From the NCBI GenBank assembly GCA_964626205.1, contig CAZVED010000026.1:1-10753 (forward strand): a stretch of 10,753 bases of DNA, read 5' to 3'. The notes beneath the pieces are model-generated. The model saw only the letters and a program-made list of their open reading frames with translations, was not told the DNA's origin and ran no database searches. Source of the DNA: CAZVED01 sp964626205. Lineage in GTDB: Bacteria; Patescibacteriota; Patescibacteriia; SG8-24. Both the position numbers and the translations under genes were made by a program. Below are positions 1-6,599 of the stretch, in pieces (position 1 is the first letter of the stretch; each line of letters opens with the position of its first letter).

Positions 1-2
1 CG

Positions 3-61
3 CTCGCCCTGTGACCGCTACGGACCCTAAAGGGTCCGGCGGCTCACAGGGACTGCGCGAG
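3..61. other. Strong stem-loop at the window edge, function unknown
   Basis: An 8-bp arm (7-14) pairs perfectly with 44-51. Inside it, 15-18 pairs with 39-42, and a GC-rich inner hairpin (21-27 with 32-38, loop TAAA) caps the structure, with only a TA bulge and one extra C. An outer 4-bp CTCG/CGAG pair (3-6 with 58-61) may extend it across an internal loop. All pairs are Watson-Crick, so strand cannot be inferred. No T-run follows, so it is not a classical intrinsic terminator. It could be the 3' part of a structured RNA, a REP-like palindrome, or the end of an upstream transcript cut by the window edge. Confidence 0.5.
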
Positions 62-100
62 TCTCTGCCAGGGCACCCCACCCGTCATCGCGTCCCGTCG

Positions 101-129
101 TTTTCGTGAGCGGGCCGATGTGGTAGATT
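101..129 (+). promoter_or_regulatory. Extended -10 promoter for the 245-aa gene
   Basis: An extended -10 element TGG-TAGATT (121-129) has a poor -35 candidate TTTTCG (101-106) 17 nt upstream. A start site about 7 nt after the -10 falls near 136, only a few bases before the ATG at 139. That suggests a leaderless or nearly leaderless transcript. Confidence 0.4.
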
Positions 130-138
130 GATGGGGAT

Positions 139-876
139 ATGACTGCAGCGACCAAAGTGAAGATCCGTCACCCGCATTCCTATACGTTGGAGCTTTTGCA
201 GCTGACTATCGACACGCTGCCTCCGTTGTTTCCCAAGACGGAAGCCGGCGAAGTGCAGCGTCGCAAGGACGCGTTCGCACGCGACCTGTCTGCCTCGTAC
301 GACGATATTCATGACCTCATCGTCGAGATCGGCAAGCGAAGCTGGGCGCAGCGCAAGGCGTACGACGACATGTACGCGCGGTATGGACGCGCGTCAGAGG
401 AAGCGCATCTTCTCGAACACCTCGATGCCGGTCTTCGTGAGAAGTACGAGCAGTTCATCCATGAAGGCGGCAAGATCAACCACATCGAAAACGCCAAGTC
501 CGGAAAAGACTTGTGGCATGTGGCGCCGTTCGAGCGGTTCTTCGGTCCGGAAGAGAAGTTCGCTATCGAGAGGGCTTTACTGGCAGCGCGCGAGAAAGCT
601 CGCGCGGAAATCCGCGAGCTCGTCACTGGCGCGAAGCGCAAGGAGTATGACCGTGTCGTGTCCGAGTACCATGAGCGCGAGGTACGCATGGATCACATGA
701 TCGCAGAACTGCGCGGGCTCGCCGACGTCTCGCAGCGATGGCGGGAGACCATCCTCGGACGCGTCCGTACGCTACAGGAGGCATGGTCCGTCGTGGAGCA
801 AGGTGTCACGGAAAAGGACCTGGAACAGGAGCTGGAGTATTGGCAGGGGACGCTGGAATCGTTCTTGCATGCGTAG
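139..876 (+). CDS. Hypothetical soluble helical protein, 245 aa
   Basis: I do not recognise this family. The product is 245 residues, very rich in charged residues, and appears almost entirely helical, with heptad-like stretches around residues 135-190 and 205-245 that suggest coiled coil. There is no signal peptide and no membrane segment, so it is probably cytoplasmic. The N-terminal third (about residues 12-60) and a central region (about 95-135) carry aromatic and glycine residues and may form a small folded domain. The ATG has no clear Shine-Dalgarno sequence (only a GGGG run close by), which agrees with the promoter sitting just upstream. The gene appears monocistronic: a hairpin terminator follows the TAG stop, and the next gene has its own promoter. 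Codon use looks like that of its neighbours, with no sign of transfer. It is real coding sequence by length and composition, but no function can be assigned. Confidence 0.75.
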   Translation: MTAATKVKIRHPHSYTLELLQLTIDTLPPLFPKTEAGEVQRRKDAFARDLSASYDDIHDLIVEIGKRSWAQRKAYDDMYARYGRASEEAHLLEHLDAGLREKYEQFIHEGGKINHIENAKSGKDLWHVAPFERFFGPEEKFAIERALLAAREKARAEIRELVTGAKRKEYDRVVSEYHEREVRMDHMIAELRGLADVSQRWRETILGRVRTLQEAWSVVEQGVTEKDLEQELEYWQGTLESFLHA

Positions 877-878
877 AT

Positions 879-904
879 GCCGCCTCTATCGGGCGGCGTT
901 TTCG
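879..904 (+). terminator. Hairpin terminator after the 245-aa gene
   Basis: GCCGCC (879-884) pairs with GGCGGC (892-897) over a 7-nt loop and is followed by GTTTTCG. It starts 3 nt after the stop codon. The T-run is short, so termination may be partial. Confidence 0.6.
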
Positions 905-906
905 TA

Positions 907-935
907 TTGACGGGGGCGTGTGTTCTTGCTACGGT
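907..935 (+). promoter_or_regulatory. Sigma-70-type promoter for the 206-aa membrane protein
   Basis: TTGACG (907-912) is separated by 17 nt from TACGGT (930-935), and the -10 is preceded by TGC (927-929), giving an extended -10. It lies directly downstream of the preceding terminator and 36 nt before the ATG at 972. Confidence 0.6.
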
Positions 936-971
936 CGGCGCGACACGGAGTTCATTCGAGAGAGGTGAGCC

Positions 972-1592
972 ATGATTGATACGCGGAGTCTCGTCGTTGC
1001 CCCGATGGATGGCATTTCGGATGTATGGGATGCCGAAGAGCGGCGCGCCAAGCGCATCCGACGGTACGTTTTCGCTGGCCTTGCATCGGTGTCCCTCATT
1101 GCCTATGTCGGCCGCAGCACGGCATTGTCGGTGGGGGATTTGATGCTTTGCATCACTGTGATTTTCGGTGCTTTTGTCGTCGCTAACGCAATCGCCTGCT
1201 GTTACTGGGTTCGTTATGCGACGAGTTATCGTGAAGCGAGGAGCCGCGGATACGAGGTCGAGATCCTCAGGAAAGAGGATTTCATGGACGGCTGGCTGGA
1301 TGTGCGAACGGAGCAGTATCGCATCGATGGCGATACGCACCGCGCCCAACGCGGCTACCCGACGCCATCTAGGGCGTTCCGCGAGGGTCTCTTGGATGCG
1401 CTGGTCAACGCACCGCTCGCCATCGGTACCTTCACCGCGATGTTCATCGCCCCGCTGTTTTTGCTCTTCACACACAACGTGTTCGGAGCGCTTCTCTTGT
1501 TCGCATTCGGGGCGTTGCCGTTCGTGTTTTGGGGTGGTCTGCTCATCGGAGTTGAGGTATTGAATTACGTCCTCAACCAGTTCCACCGCTAG
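972..1592 (+). CDS. Hypothetical four-helix membrane protein, 206 aa
   Basis: This is an unrecognised integral membrane protein. Two hydrophobic helices near residues 32-47 and 53-80 are followed by a hydrophilic loop of about 60 residues (82-144) rich in Arg, Asp and Glu. Two more hydrophobic stretches follow at about 145-168 and 169-198. The N-terminal 30 residues are charged and end in an Arg/Lys cluster just before helix 1, suggesting a cytoplasmic N terminus by the positive-inside rule; the large loop would then also be cytoplasmic. There is no cleavable signal peptide. The ATG follows a Shine-Dalgarno sequence AGAGGTGA (961-968), which supports this start. The gene has its own promoter and terminator and so stands alone. 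Function cannot be inferred from sequence or neighbours. Confidence 0.75.
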   Translation: MIDTRSLVVAPMDGISDVWDAEERRAKRIRRYVFAGLASVSLIAYVGRSTALSVGDLMLCITVIFGAFVVANAIACCYWVRYATSYREARSRGYEVEILRKEDFMDGWLDVRTEQYRIDGDTHRAQRGYPTPSRAFREGLLDALVNAPLAIGTFTAMFIAPLFLLFTHNVFGALLLFAFGALPFVFWGGLLIGVEVLNYVLNQFHR

Positions 1593-1593
1593 C

Positions 1594-1623
1594 AAAAACC
1601 CCTCACCATGGTGAGGGGTTTTT
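1594..1623. terminator. Perfect palindromic, bidirectional terminator
   Basis: The 30 bases at 1594-1623 are a perfect inverted repeat centred on CCATGG: an A-run, then CCCCTCACC, then its complement, then a T-run. Having A on one side and T on the other lets it terminate transcripts from either strand. It begins right after the TAG stop of the 206-aa gene. On the minus strand it immediately follows an in-frame TAA (1622-1624). Confidence 0.9.
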
Positions 1624-1708
1624 ATGTCGTCACTTCGCCATCGGTGAAAGAGTAAGATGCAAACACCTCATCAAAGCCCCTGTGCCACTTCCCATTCAAA
1701 AACCTCCA

Positions 1709-1717
1709 TGCTACGCT
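1709..1717 (+). promoter_or_regulatory. Extended -10 promoter for the MBL-gyrA operon
   Basis: TGC-TACGCT (1709-1717) matches the extended -10 form seen before other genes in this window. The best -35 candidate, TTCCCA (1689-1694), is 17 nt upstream and matches TTGACA at four of six positions. Transcription would start near 1724, about 27 nt before the ATG at 1751. Confidence 0.45.
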
Positions 1718-1750
1718 AGGGCGGTGAAATAAGGTCGAAATACACGTTGT

Positions 1751-2398
1751 ATGCACATCACCTGGCATGGATATTCCTGTTTCAAGATTCAAGAATCGCT
1801 CGGCGGCCAGGACGTGACGATTGTCACGGACCCGTTCGCAACGGAAGGCGATGTGAAGGCTCCGAAGTTTTCTGCGGACGTCGTGACGGTGAGTCACGAT
1901 CACCCGCGACACAACAATGTCGATGCGGTCGGCGGCGAACCGTTCGTCATCTCCGGTCCTGGCGAGTACGAAATCAAGGACGTGCTCGTGACTGGCGTCT
2001 CGACCTACCACGACGAAGTCGATGGTAAGAAGATGGGTCGCAACACGCTGTACTTCTTTACTATCGGCGGCATTCACCTTGCACATCTCGGCGATCTCAA
2101 GCATCCGCTCGAGGGTAAGCACTTGGAAGACCCGCACCCGATCGACATCCTTTTCCTTCCGGTCGGCGGCGGCGATGTGCTCAACGCAAAGCAGGCAGCG
2201 AACATCGTCGGGCAGTTGGAGCCGCGCGTCGTCATTCCGATGCATTACAAGTCGGGGAAGATCGGCAAGGATTTCGACGGCGTCGATGCATTCCTGAAGG
2301 CGATGGGCGTCACGTCGGAGTCGATGGCGAAGTTCAAGGTGACAGACAAGACGTTGCCACAAGAGGAGACTATTTTCGTAACGCTCGAACCGCAATGA
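1751..2398 (+). CDS. MBL-fold (UlaG-like) metallo-hydrolase, altered zinc motif
   Basis: The 215-aa product has the layout of the UlaG-like branch of the metallo-beta-lactamase superfamily (COG2220 type). It opens with an ITWHGYSCFKI strand, followed by a TDPF motif (26-29), a metal motif at 49-54, SGPGEYEI (68-75), His87, an AHLGDL motif (111-116) with Asp115, and PMHY (163-166) with His165. Family members bind one or two metal ions and hydrolyse diverse substrates; the substrate here cannot be told. The usual HxHxDH motif reads H49-D-H51-P-R53-H54, so the aspartate is replaced by arginine, which should disturb the second metal site. No good Shine-Dalgarno is seen at normal spacing before the ATG. 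The TGA stop overlaps the next start as ATGA, so translation is probably coupled to the membrane protein and on to gyrA. Confidence 0.85.
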   Translation: MHITWHGYSCFKIQESLGGQDVTIVTDPFATEGDVKAPKFSADVVTVSHDHPRHNNVDAVGGEPFVISGPGEYEIKDVLVTGVSTYHDEVDGKKMGRNTLYFFTIGGIHLAHLGDLKHPLEGKHLEDPHPIDILFLPVGGGDVLNAKQAANIVGQLEPRVVIPMHYKSGKIGKDFDGVDAFLKAMGVTSESMAKFKVTDKTLPQEETIFVTLEPQ

Positions 2399-2778
2399 CC
2401 GGACATCGCCACGAACCGTTCGACGGCGAGCGTACCGACATGCCGCCGGAGGAGAAAAAGGATCCCGCCCACAAGCATCTGTGGATCGCGGTGGGGGTGA
2501 CTATGACGGTCATTACTGGATTCTGGCTCGTCCTGTTTCCGTCGCAGTTTCGCGACAAGCTATCGCCCGCAGACGACGGTCGTTTGCAGAGTCCTCGTAT
2601 CGACGAGTATCGGGAAATGATGCGTACGTCGTTGGAGGGTATCCGCGGTCAACTCGACGACGCATCACTGATTGTGGAAGAAGAGCAGGAGGCGCCAGCA
2701 CCGCAGGAGGATACGCCGTCCTACGACGAGGAGATACAGCACCTGCAGGAGCGGCTCGAAACGGAAACGCAGCGTTAA
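2395..2778 (+). CDS. Hypothetical single-pass membrane protein, 127 aa
   Basis: No family is recognised. A hydrophilic N-terminal segment of about 28 residues rich in His, Lys and Glu precedes one hydrophobic helix (about 29-48, from HLWIAVGV to WLVLFP). The rest (49-127) is hydrophilic and increasingly acidic, with a proline-rich stretch near 99-107 and a Glu-rich helix at the C terminus. It is probably a membrane-anchored protein; orientation is uncertain. The ATG overlaps the TGA of the MBL gene by 4 bases (ATGA), and its TAA lies 4 nt before gyrA, so it is the middle gene of a tight operon. Position alone does not show a role in supercoiling; it may only share the transcript. Confidence 0.75.
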   Translation: MTGHRHEPFDGERTDMPPEEKKDPAHKHLWIAVGVTMTVITGFWLVLFPSQFRDKLSPADDGRLQSPRIDEYREMMRTSLEGIRGQLDDASLIVEEEQEAPAPQEDTPSYDEEIQHLQERLETETQR

Positions 2779-2782
2779 CACC

Positions 2783-5296
2783 ATGACTATGGCGAAGAAG
2801 AACATGTCACCGAAACCGAAGAAACAGGAAGAAGCGCCGGTCGAACCGGCCGTGCTTGCTGCTTATGAGCCCGCGTCCATCAGTCAGGAGGTGCAGGACT
2901 CGTACCTTGACTATGCGATGTCCGTCATCGTCAGTCGTGCGCTTCCGGACGTCCGTGACGGCATGAAGCCGGTGCATCGCCGTATCATGTACGCGATGTG
3001 GAATACCGGCCTCCGTTCCACCGCGAAGTTCCGAAAGTCCGCGACCGTCGTCGGTGAAGTGATGGGTAAGTACCACCCGCATGGTGACTCTGCCATCTAC
3101 GAGACGCTCGTCCGTATGGCGCAGGACTTCTCCATGCGGCATCCGCTCGTTTGGGGACAGGGTAACTTCGGTTCCATGGATGGCGACGGTGCCGCAGCCA
3201 TGCGTTACACGGAATGTCGCCTTGCCGGCATCGCCGATGCGTTGCTCGTGGACATCGAGAAAGACACTGTCGATTTCGCTCCCAACTACGACGGCAGCCA
3301 GAGGGAGCCGGTCGTGCTTCCGGCCAAGGCCCCGAACCTGCTCGTCAACGGCACGATCGGCATCGCGGTCGGCATGGCCACGAACATCCCGCCGCACAAC
3401 CTCGGCGAGCTTTGCGAGGCTGTCGAAATGCTGCTCGAAGAACCAGACTCCACTGTCGGCGATTTGTTGAAGATCGTGAAAGGCCCGGATTTCCCGACTG
3501 GCGGCATCATTTATGACAAGAAGGACATCGCGCAGGCGTACTCCACCGGTCGCGGCGGTATCGTCATGCGCGCCAAGACGGAGATCGTCGAAGAGAAGAG
3601 CGGCCAATTCCGCATTATCGTCTCCGAGATTCCGTACCAGGTGAACAAGGCGACGCTTCTCGAGAAAATTGCCGAGCTCGTCCAGGAGAAGAAGCTCGAA
3701 GGCATCAAGGACCTCCGCGACGAATCCAACAAGGAAGGTGTCCGCATCGTCATTGAATTGAAGAAGGACGCATATCCGAAGAAGGTCCTCAATAAGCTCT
3801 TCCACGCGACGCCGTTGCAAGAGACGTTCCACGTCAACATGCTGGCGCTGGTCGACGGTGTGCAGCCGCGCACGCTCACGCTCAAGAGCGCGCTGGAATA
3901 TTTTATTGAGCACCGCCTTGTCGTCATTCGCCGCCGCACTGAGTTCGATCTCAAGAAGGCGGAGGAGCGCGCACACATTTTGAAGGGACTGAAGATCGCG
4001 CTCGACAACCTCAACGAGGTCATCAAGACCATCCGTGCATCGTACGACCGCGACGAGGCGCGCATCAACCTCGTTTCCAAGTTCAAGTTGTCGGAGATCC
4101 AGGCGAACGCCATCCTCGACATGCGCCTGCATCAGCTCGCCAACCTTGAGCGTACGAAAGTCGAGAACGAACTCGCCGAAAAGCTCGCGCTCATCAAGGA
4201 GCTGGAGTCCATCCTCGCGTCGCCAAAGAAGATGCGTGGCATCCTCAAGACCGAGACGGTGGAGCTTCGCGAGAAGTACGCGACCCCGCGTATGACGGAA
4301 GTCGTCCCGCATGGCGTGAAGGAATTCAACGCCGAGGACTTCATCCCGAACGAGCAGACGGTGATCATGATCACCGAAGACGGCTACGTGAAGCGTCTTC
4401 CGCCGGACACGTTCCGCACGCAGGAGCGCGGCGGCAAGGGTGTTGCTGGTCTCAAGACCAAGGAAGAAGACGTCGTGCAGCACGTGTTCTCCGCAACGAC
4501 GCACGCGGACCTGCTCTTCTTCACCACGCGCGGACGCCTCTTCAAGCTGAAGGCGTACGACGTGCCGGCCGCATCGCGCACCTCCAAAGGTCAGGCGCTC
4601 GTGAACTTCCTCCAGCTCGCGCCGAACGAACGCGTCTCTGCGGTGCTCTCGGGCGAAGATATGACCGACGTGAAGTTCCTCCTCATGGCGACGACCACCG
4701 GAACCATCAAGAAGACGCCGATCGAGGAGTTCGACAACGTCCGTAGCAACGGCCTCATCGCCATCAAGCTGCGCCCCGAGGATGTGCTCGAATGGGTGAA
4801 GCCGACGACTGGCAAGGAAGACATCATCATGGTGACCATGCAGGGCCAGTCCATCCGTTTCAACGAGAAGGACGTGCGTCCGATGGGTCGTTCCGCCGCC
4901 GGCGTGCGAGGTATCAAGCTCAAGAGCTCCGATCGCGTCGTCGGCATGGACGTCATCGCCGCGGAAGGCGCGAAGGAGCAAAAGGACTTCGACCTCCTCG
5001 TCGTTATGAAGAACGGTTACGGCAAGCGCACCAACCTCACCAACTACAAGACGCAGGGTCGCGGCGGTTCCGGCATCAAGACCGCGAACATCACCGCGAA
5101 GACCGGCAAGATCGAGATGGCGCAAGTCATCAACGCCAAGGAGGAGCGCGACCTGCTCGTGATGTCCGCCAAGGGGCAGACCATCCGCGTGCCGCTCAAG
5201 TCCGTCTCGCAGCTTGGCCGCGACACACAAGGTGTCCGCATCATGGCCTTCAAGGAATCCGGCGACTCCATCGCCACGGGAACATTGGTCGGATAA
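2783..5296 (+). CDS. gyrA: DNA gyrase subunit A
   Basis: The 837-aa product is the DNA breakage-reunion subunit of gyrase, which with GyrB introduces negative supercoils using ATP. The N-terminal winged-helix region contains SRALPDVRDGMKPVHRR near residues 51-67 and the catalytic tyrosine Tyr142 in the context RYTE. Ser103 and Glu107 occupy the positions equivalent to E. coli Ser83 and Asp87; Ser with an acidic residue is the usual quinolone-sensitive arrangement. A coiled-coil arm follows (about 380-500). The beta-pinwheel C-terminal domain starts with a GyrA-box-like QERGGKG (547-553), which separates it from ParC. About 20 extra residues precede the core. ATG 2783 was chosen because it lies 4 nt after the upstream stop; ATG 2789 is possible. 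An upstream in-frame extension would overlap the previous gene. No Shine-Dalgarno is evident, so coupling is likely. Codons strongly favour C endings, as expected for high expression. gyrB is not in the window. Confidence 0.97.
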   Translation: MTMAKKNMSPKPKKQEEAPVEPAVLAAYEPASISQEVQDSYLDYAMSVIVSRALPDVRDGMKPVHRRIMYAMWNTGLRSTAKFRKSATVVGEVMGKYHPHGDSAIYETLVRMAQDFSMRHPLVWGQGNFGSMDGDGAAAMRYTECRLAGIADALLVDIEKDTVDFAPNYDGSQREPVVLPAKAPNLLVNGTIGIAVGMATNIPPHNLGELCEAVEMLLEEPDSTVGDLLKIVKGPDFPTGGIIYDKKDIAQAYSTGRGGIVMRAKTEIVEEKSGQFRIIVSEIPYQVNKATLLEKIAELVQEKKLEGIKDLRDESNKEGVRIVIELKKDAYPKKVLNKLFHATPLQETFHVNMLALVDGVQPRTLTLKSALEYFIEHRLVVIRRRTEFDLKKAEERAHILKGLKIALDNLNEVIKTIRASYDRDEARINLVSKFKLSEIQANAILDMRLHQLANLERTKVENELAEKLALIKELESILASPKKMRGILKTETVELREKYATPRMTEVVPHGVKEFNAEDFIPNEQTVIMITEDGYVKRLPPDTFRTQERGGKGVAGLKTKEEDVVQHVFSATTHADLLFFTTRGRLFKLKAYDVPAASRTSKGQALVNFLQLAPNERVSAVLSGEDMTDVKFLLMATTTGTIKKTPIEEFDNVRSNGLIAIKLRPEDVLEWVKPTTGKEDIIMVTMQGQSIRFNEKDVRPMGRSAAGVRGIKLKSSDRVVGMDVIAAEGAKEQKDFDLLVVMKNGYGKRTNLTNYKTQGRGGSGIKTANITAKTGKIEMAQVINAKEERDLLVMSAKGQTIRVPLKSVSQLGRDTQGVRIMAFKESGDSIATGTLVG

Positions 5297-5305
5297 GATC
5301 TGTTT

Positions 5306-5340
5306 CGGAAACGCGCTCCTTATGGGGCGCGTTTTCCGTT
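5306..5340 (+). terminator. Terminator after gyrA
   Basis: CGGAAACGCGCTCC (5306-5319) pairs with GGGGCGCGTTTTCCG (5324-5338) over a TTAT loop, with one G-U wobble and one extra T, followed by further pyrimidines. It begins 10 nt after the gyrA stop and closes the three-gene operon. Confidence 0.85.
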
Positions 5341-5354
5341 TCCCTACGCCAGCA

Positions 5355-5363
5355 TGGTACGCT
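5355..5363 (+). promoter_or_regulatory. Extended -10 promoter before the DUF1189-like gene
   Basis: TGG-TACGCT (5355-5363) repeats the extended -10 seen at 1709-1717. No convincing -35 is visible, because that position lies in the gyrA terminator. Transcription would start near 5370, next to the ATG at 5372, implying a leaderless message. It also overlaps the alternative ATG at 5354, which argues against that start. Confidence 0.4.
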
Positions 5364-5371
5364 TGCGGCAT

Positions 5372-6211
5372 ATGCAACCTACGACGACACCATCTCCGCG
5401 TACATCGTTCCGTGAACGGTTCGCCACGCTCGTGACCGACATCGGCAAGAGCTGTTACGACGTGGAGCGATACCGCGCGTTCCGGCAGCGTCCATGGAAG
5501 GACGCGTTGCGGTATCTCGCGGCGTTTCTCGGTCTCGTCGTCGTTGCCACGTTCGTCACGTTCGCAGTCGTCGCAGTTCCGGTGCCGGGTCGTATTGTGG
5601 AACATCTCCAGACGACGTTGCCGGACAGCATCACGTTTACCCTCGCCGAAGGAAAGCTCTCCGTCACGGGTGCGGATGTGCCGCTGAATGTCGGGACCGC
5701 AGAGATGCCGTTCCGTATTGATACGTCCGTAGAAGGAACGGTGTCCGCTGGTGATGTCGGGGAGATTGATGGCATCGTCATCGGTCATGAGGCGGTATTC
5801 CTTGTTGAAGACGGGGCGACTATTTCCGCACAGCCGCTCACGACACTCACAGATGGTTCCATGACGAAGAGTGACGTCCTCACGTTCCTTGCCGAGAACG
5901 GCACCGGAGCCGCCATTGTCGCTGCGCTCTTGTTCGCGTTTTTTCATGCGCTGCTGCTTGCGGTCAATGCGGCCCTGCTCGTTGTCATCGGCGCGTGGCT
6001 TTCGTATGCCATCGGGCGGATGTGGCGCGTCGGGTTATCGTACCGGCATTGGGTGGCCGTCGGTCTCCATGCGGTGACGCTTCCGATTCTTGCTGAGCAT
6101 CTATTTTGGGCGATGTCGTGGGAGGTGCCGTTCTCGTTCCCGTTCCTGTACTTCATGGTGATGATCGCGGTACTCGTGGATGAACGGCAGTCACCGACAG
6201 CGAATCCTTGA
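5372..6211 (+). CDS. DUF1189-like membrane protein
   Basis: The 279-aa product has the architecture of DUF1189 proteins. There is a short cytoplasmic N terminus, one transmembrane helix (about 48-70) and an extracytoplasmic domain of about 105 residues. The C-terminal half has helices at about 180-206, 225-247 and 252-270. Within the soluble domain, a segment like 'LPDSITFTLAEGKLSV' (84-99) and PFRIDTS (113-119) resemble the family's pattern of a pair of strands followed by an IDT motif. DUF1189 has no assigned biochemical role. The start at 5372 is preferred over the in-frame ATG at 5354, which lies within the apparent -10 element; no Shine-Dalgarno precedes either. The TGA stop at 6209-6211 is followed 71 nt later by the next gene with no terminator between, so the two are probably cotranscribed. 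Family assignment rests on layout and weak motifs. Confidence 0.7.
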   Translation: MQPTTTPSPRTSFRERFATLVTDIGKSCYDVERYRAFRQRPWKDALRYLAAFLGLVVVATFVTFAVVAVPVPGRIVEHLQTTLPDSITFTLAEGKLSVTGADVPLNVGTAEMPFRIDTSVEGTVSAGDVGEIDGIVIGHEAVFLVEDGATISAQPLTTLTDGSMTKSDVLTFLAENGTGAAIVAALLFAFFHALLLAVNAALLVVIGAWLSYAIGRMWRVGLSYRHWVAVGLHAVTLPILAEHLFWAMSWEVPFSFPFLYFMVMIAVLVDERQSPTANP

Positions 6212-6271
6212 CGGCAGCAGCTTTTCCTGCAACGGTGCGAGGGTCCGCTCATTGCATTGCCGCTCGACGGC

Positions 6272-6277
6272 AGGAGG
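6272..6277 (+). promoter_or_regulatory. Ribosome binding site AGGAGG setting the 64-aa start
   Basis: A perfect AGGAGG lies 5 nt before ATG 6283. It selects this start over an in-frame TTG at 6208, which would overlap the previous stop and add 25 residues of poor composition. The ATG at 6279 is in another frame. Confidence 0.8.
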
Positions 6278-6282
6278 AATGC

Positions 6283-6477
6283 ATGCACCGAAGAATCATC
6301 GTTTTGCTGCTCGGGGTCCTTGTCCCAGTGGGCGGCCTGTGCCTTTTGGACCCGGCGAGCACGGGGTCGATCATCACGACGTTCGTCTTCGGTGGTACCG
6401 TCGGCGGGGTCGTGGGACTGGCGATCTACCTGGTCATGAAGCGGAGGGATACGAAACCATCAGACTCGTCGTCTTGA
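6283..6477 (+). CDS. Small two-helix membrane protein, 64 aa
   Basis: This is an unrecognised small membrane protein. After MHRR come a hydrophobic helix (about 4-22) and a second, glycine-rich helix (about 29-52), joined by a short DPASTGS turn. A hydrophilic tail KRRDTKPSDSSS ends the protein. Basic residues at both ends suggest a hairpin with both termini in the cytoplasm. A perfect Shine-Dalgarno sequence fixes the start. It lies 71 nt after the DUF1189-like gene with no terminator between them, and a strong terminator follows it, so it is probably the last gene of a two-gene unit. Cys20 sits near the end of helix 1 but lacks a proper lipobox. The strong ribosome site and the following terminator support a real gene despite its size. 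Confidence 0.65.
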   Translation: MHRRIIVLLLGVLVPVGGLCLLDPASTGSIITTFVFGGTVGGVVGLAIYLVMKRRDTKPSDSSS

Positions 6478-6487
6478 CCGGAATATT

Positions 6488-6513
6488 CCGATCCTGCAAG
6501 GGTCGGTTTTTTT
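6488..6513 (+). terminator. Intrinsic terminator after the 64-aa gene
   Basis: CCGATCC (6488-6494) pairs with GGGTCGG (6500-6506), with one T-G wobble, over a TGCAA loop, followed by seven Ts. The upstream flank also contains a small palindrome CGGAATATTCCG (6479-6490) that overlaps the 5' arm. Confidence 0.85.
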
Positions 6514-6538
6514 GTTACTGACGCCACAGGCTATTCCG

Positions 6539-6567
6539 TTGACACGCCCCCTTATTCATCCTAGAGT
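6539..6567 (+). promoter_or_regulatory. Promoter for the lipid-kinase-family gene
   Basis: A consensus -35 TTGACA (6539-6544) is separated by 17 nt from TAGAGT (6562-6567). It lies just after a terminator and about 33 nt before the TTG start at 6600. Confidence 0.7.
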
Positions 6568-6588
6568 CCTCCTGCACTCGCAGACGAT

Positions 6589-6593
6589 GGAGG
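6589..6593 (+). promoter_or_regulatory. Ribosome binding site supporting a TTG start
   Basis: GGAGG (6589-6593, within TGGAGGTG) lies 6 nt before the TTG at 6600. The nearby ATG at 6587 is out of frame, so the TTG is the likely start. Confidence 0.75.
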
Positions 6594-6599
6594 TGCCGA

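Noticed and set aside
65..85. Resemblance of CTGCCAGGGCACCCCACCC to the 3' end of 4.5S SRP RNA
   Set aside because: The conserved SRP apical motif (GGTCC-GGAA-GGAAGCAGCC type) is absent from the preceding bases, so an SRP RNA gene is not supported.
693..1595. Minus-strand ORF of 300 codons
   Set aside because: It is antisense to two plus-strand genes that have their own promoters, ribosome site and terminators, and its composition is typical of a shadow frame.
2672..2782. Longer N terminus for gyrA
   Set aside because: The added 37 residues are Arg/Ser-rich, overlap the upstream gene and do not match any GyrA N terminus.
2783..5296. ParC (topoisomerase IV) instead of GyrA
   Set aside because: A GyrA-box-like QERGGKG and a full-length pinwheel domain are present, favouring gyrase.
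2807..5947. Open reading frame of 1046 codons on the minus strand
   Set aside because: It mirrors gyrA and part of the next gene. In gyrA, TTA, CTA and TCA codons are rare, so the complementary frame lacks stops. The translation is low-complexity, rich in Arg, His, Leu, Asp and Val, with no family motif.
6283..6345. Lipoprotein signal in the 64-aa protein (Cys20)
   Set aside because: The residues before the cysteine do not form a proper lipobox and a second transmembrane helix follows closely.
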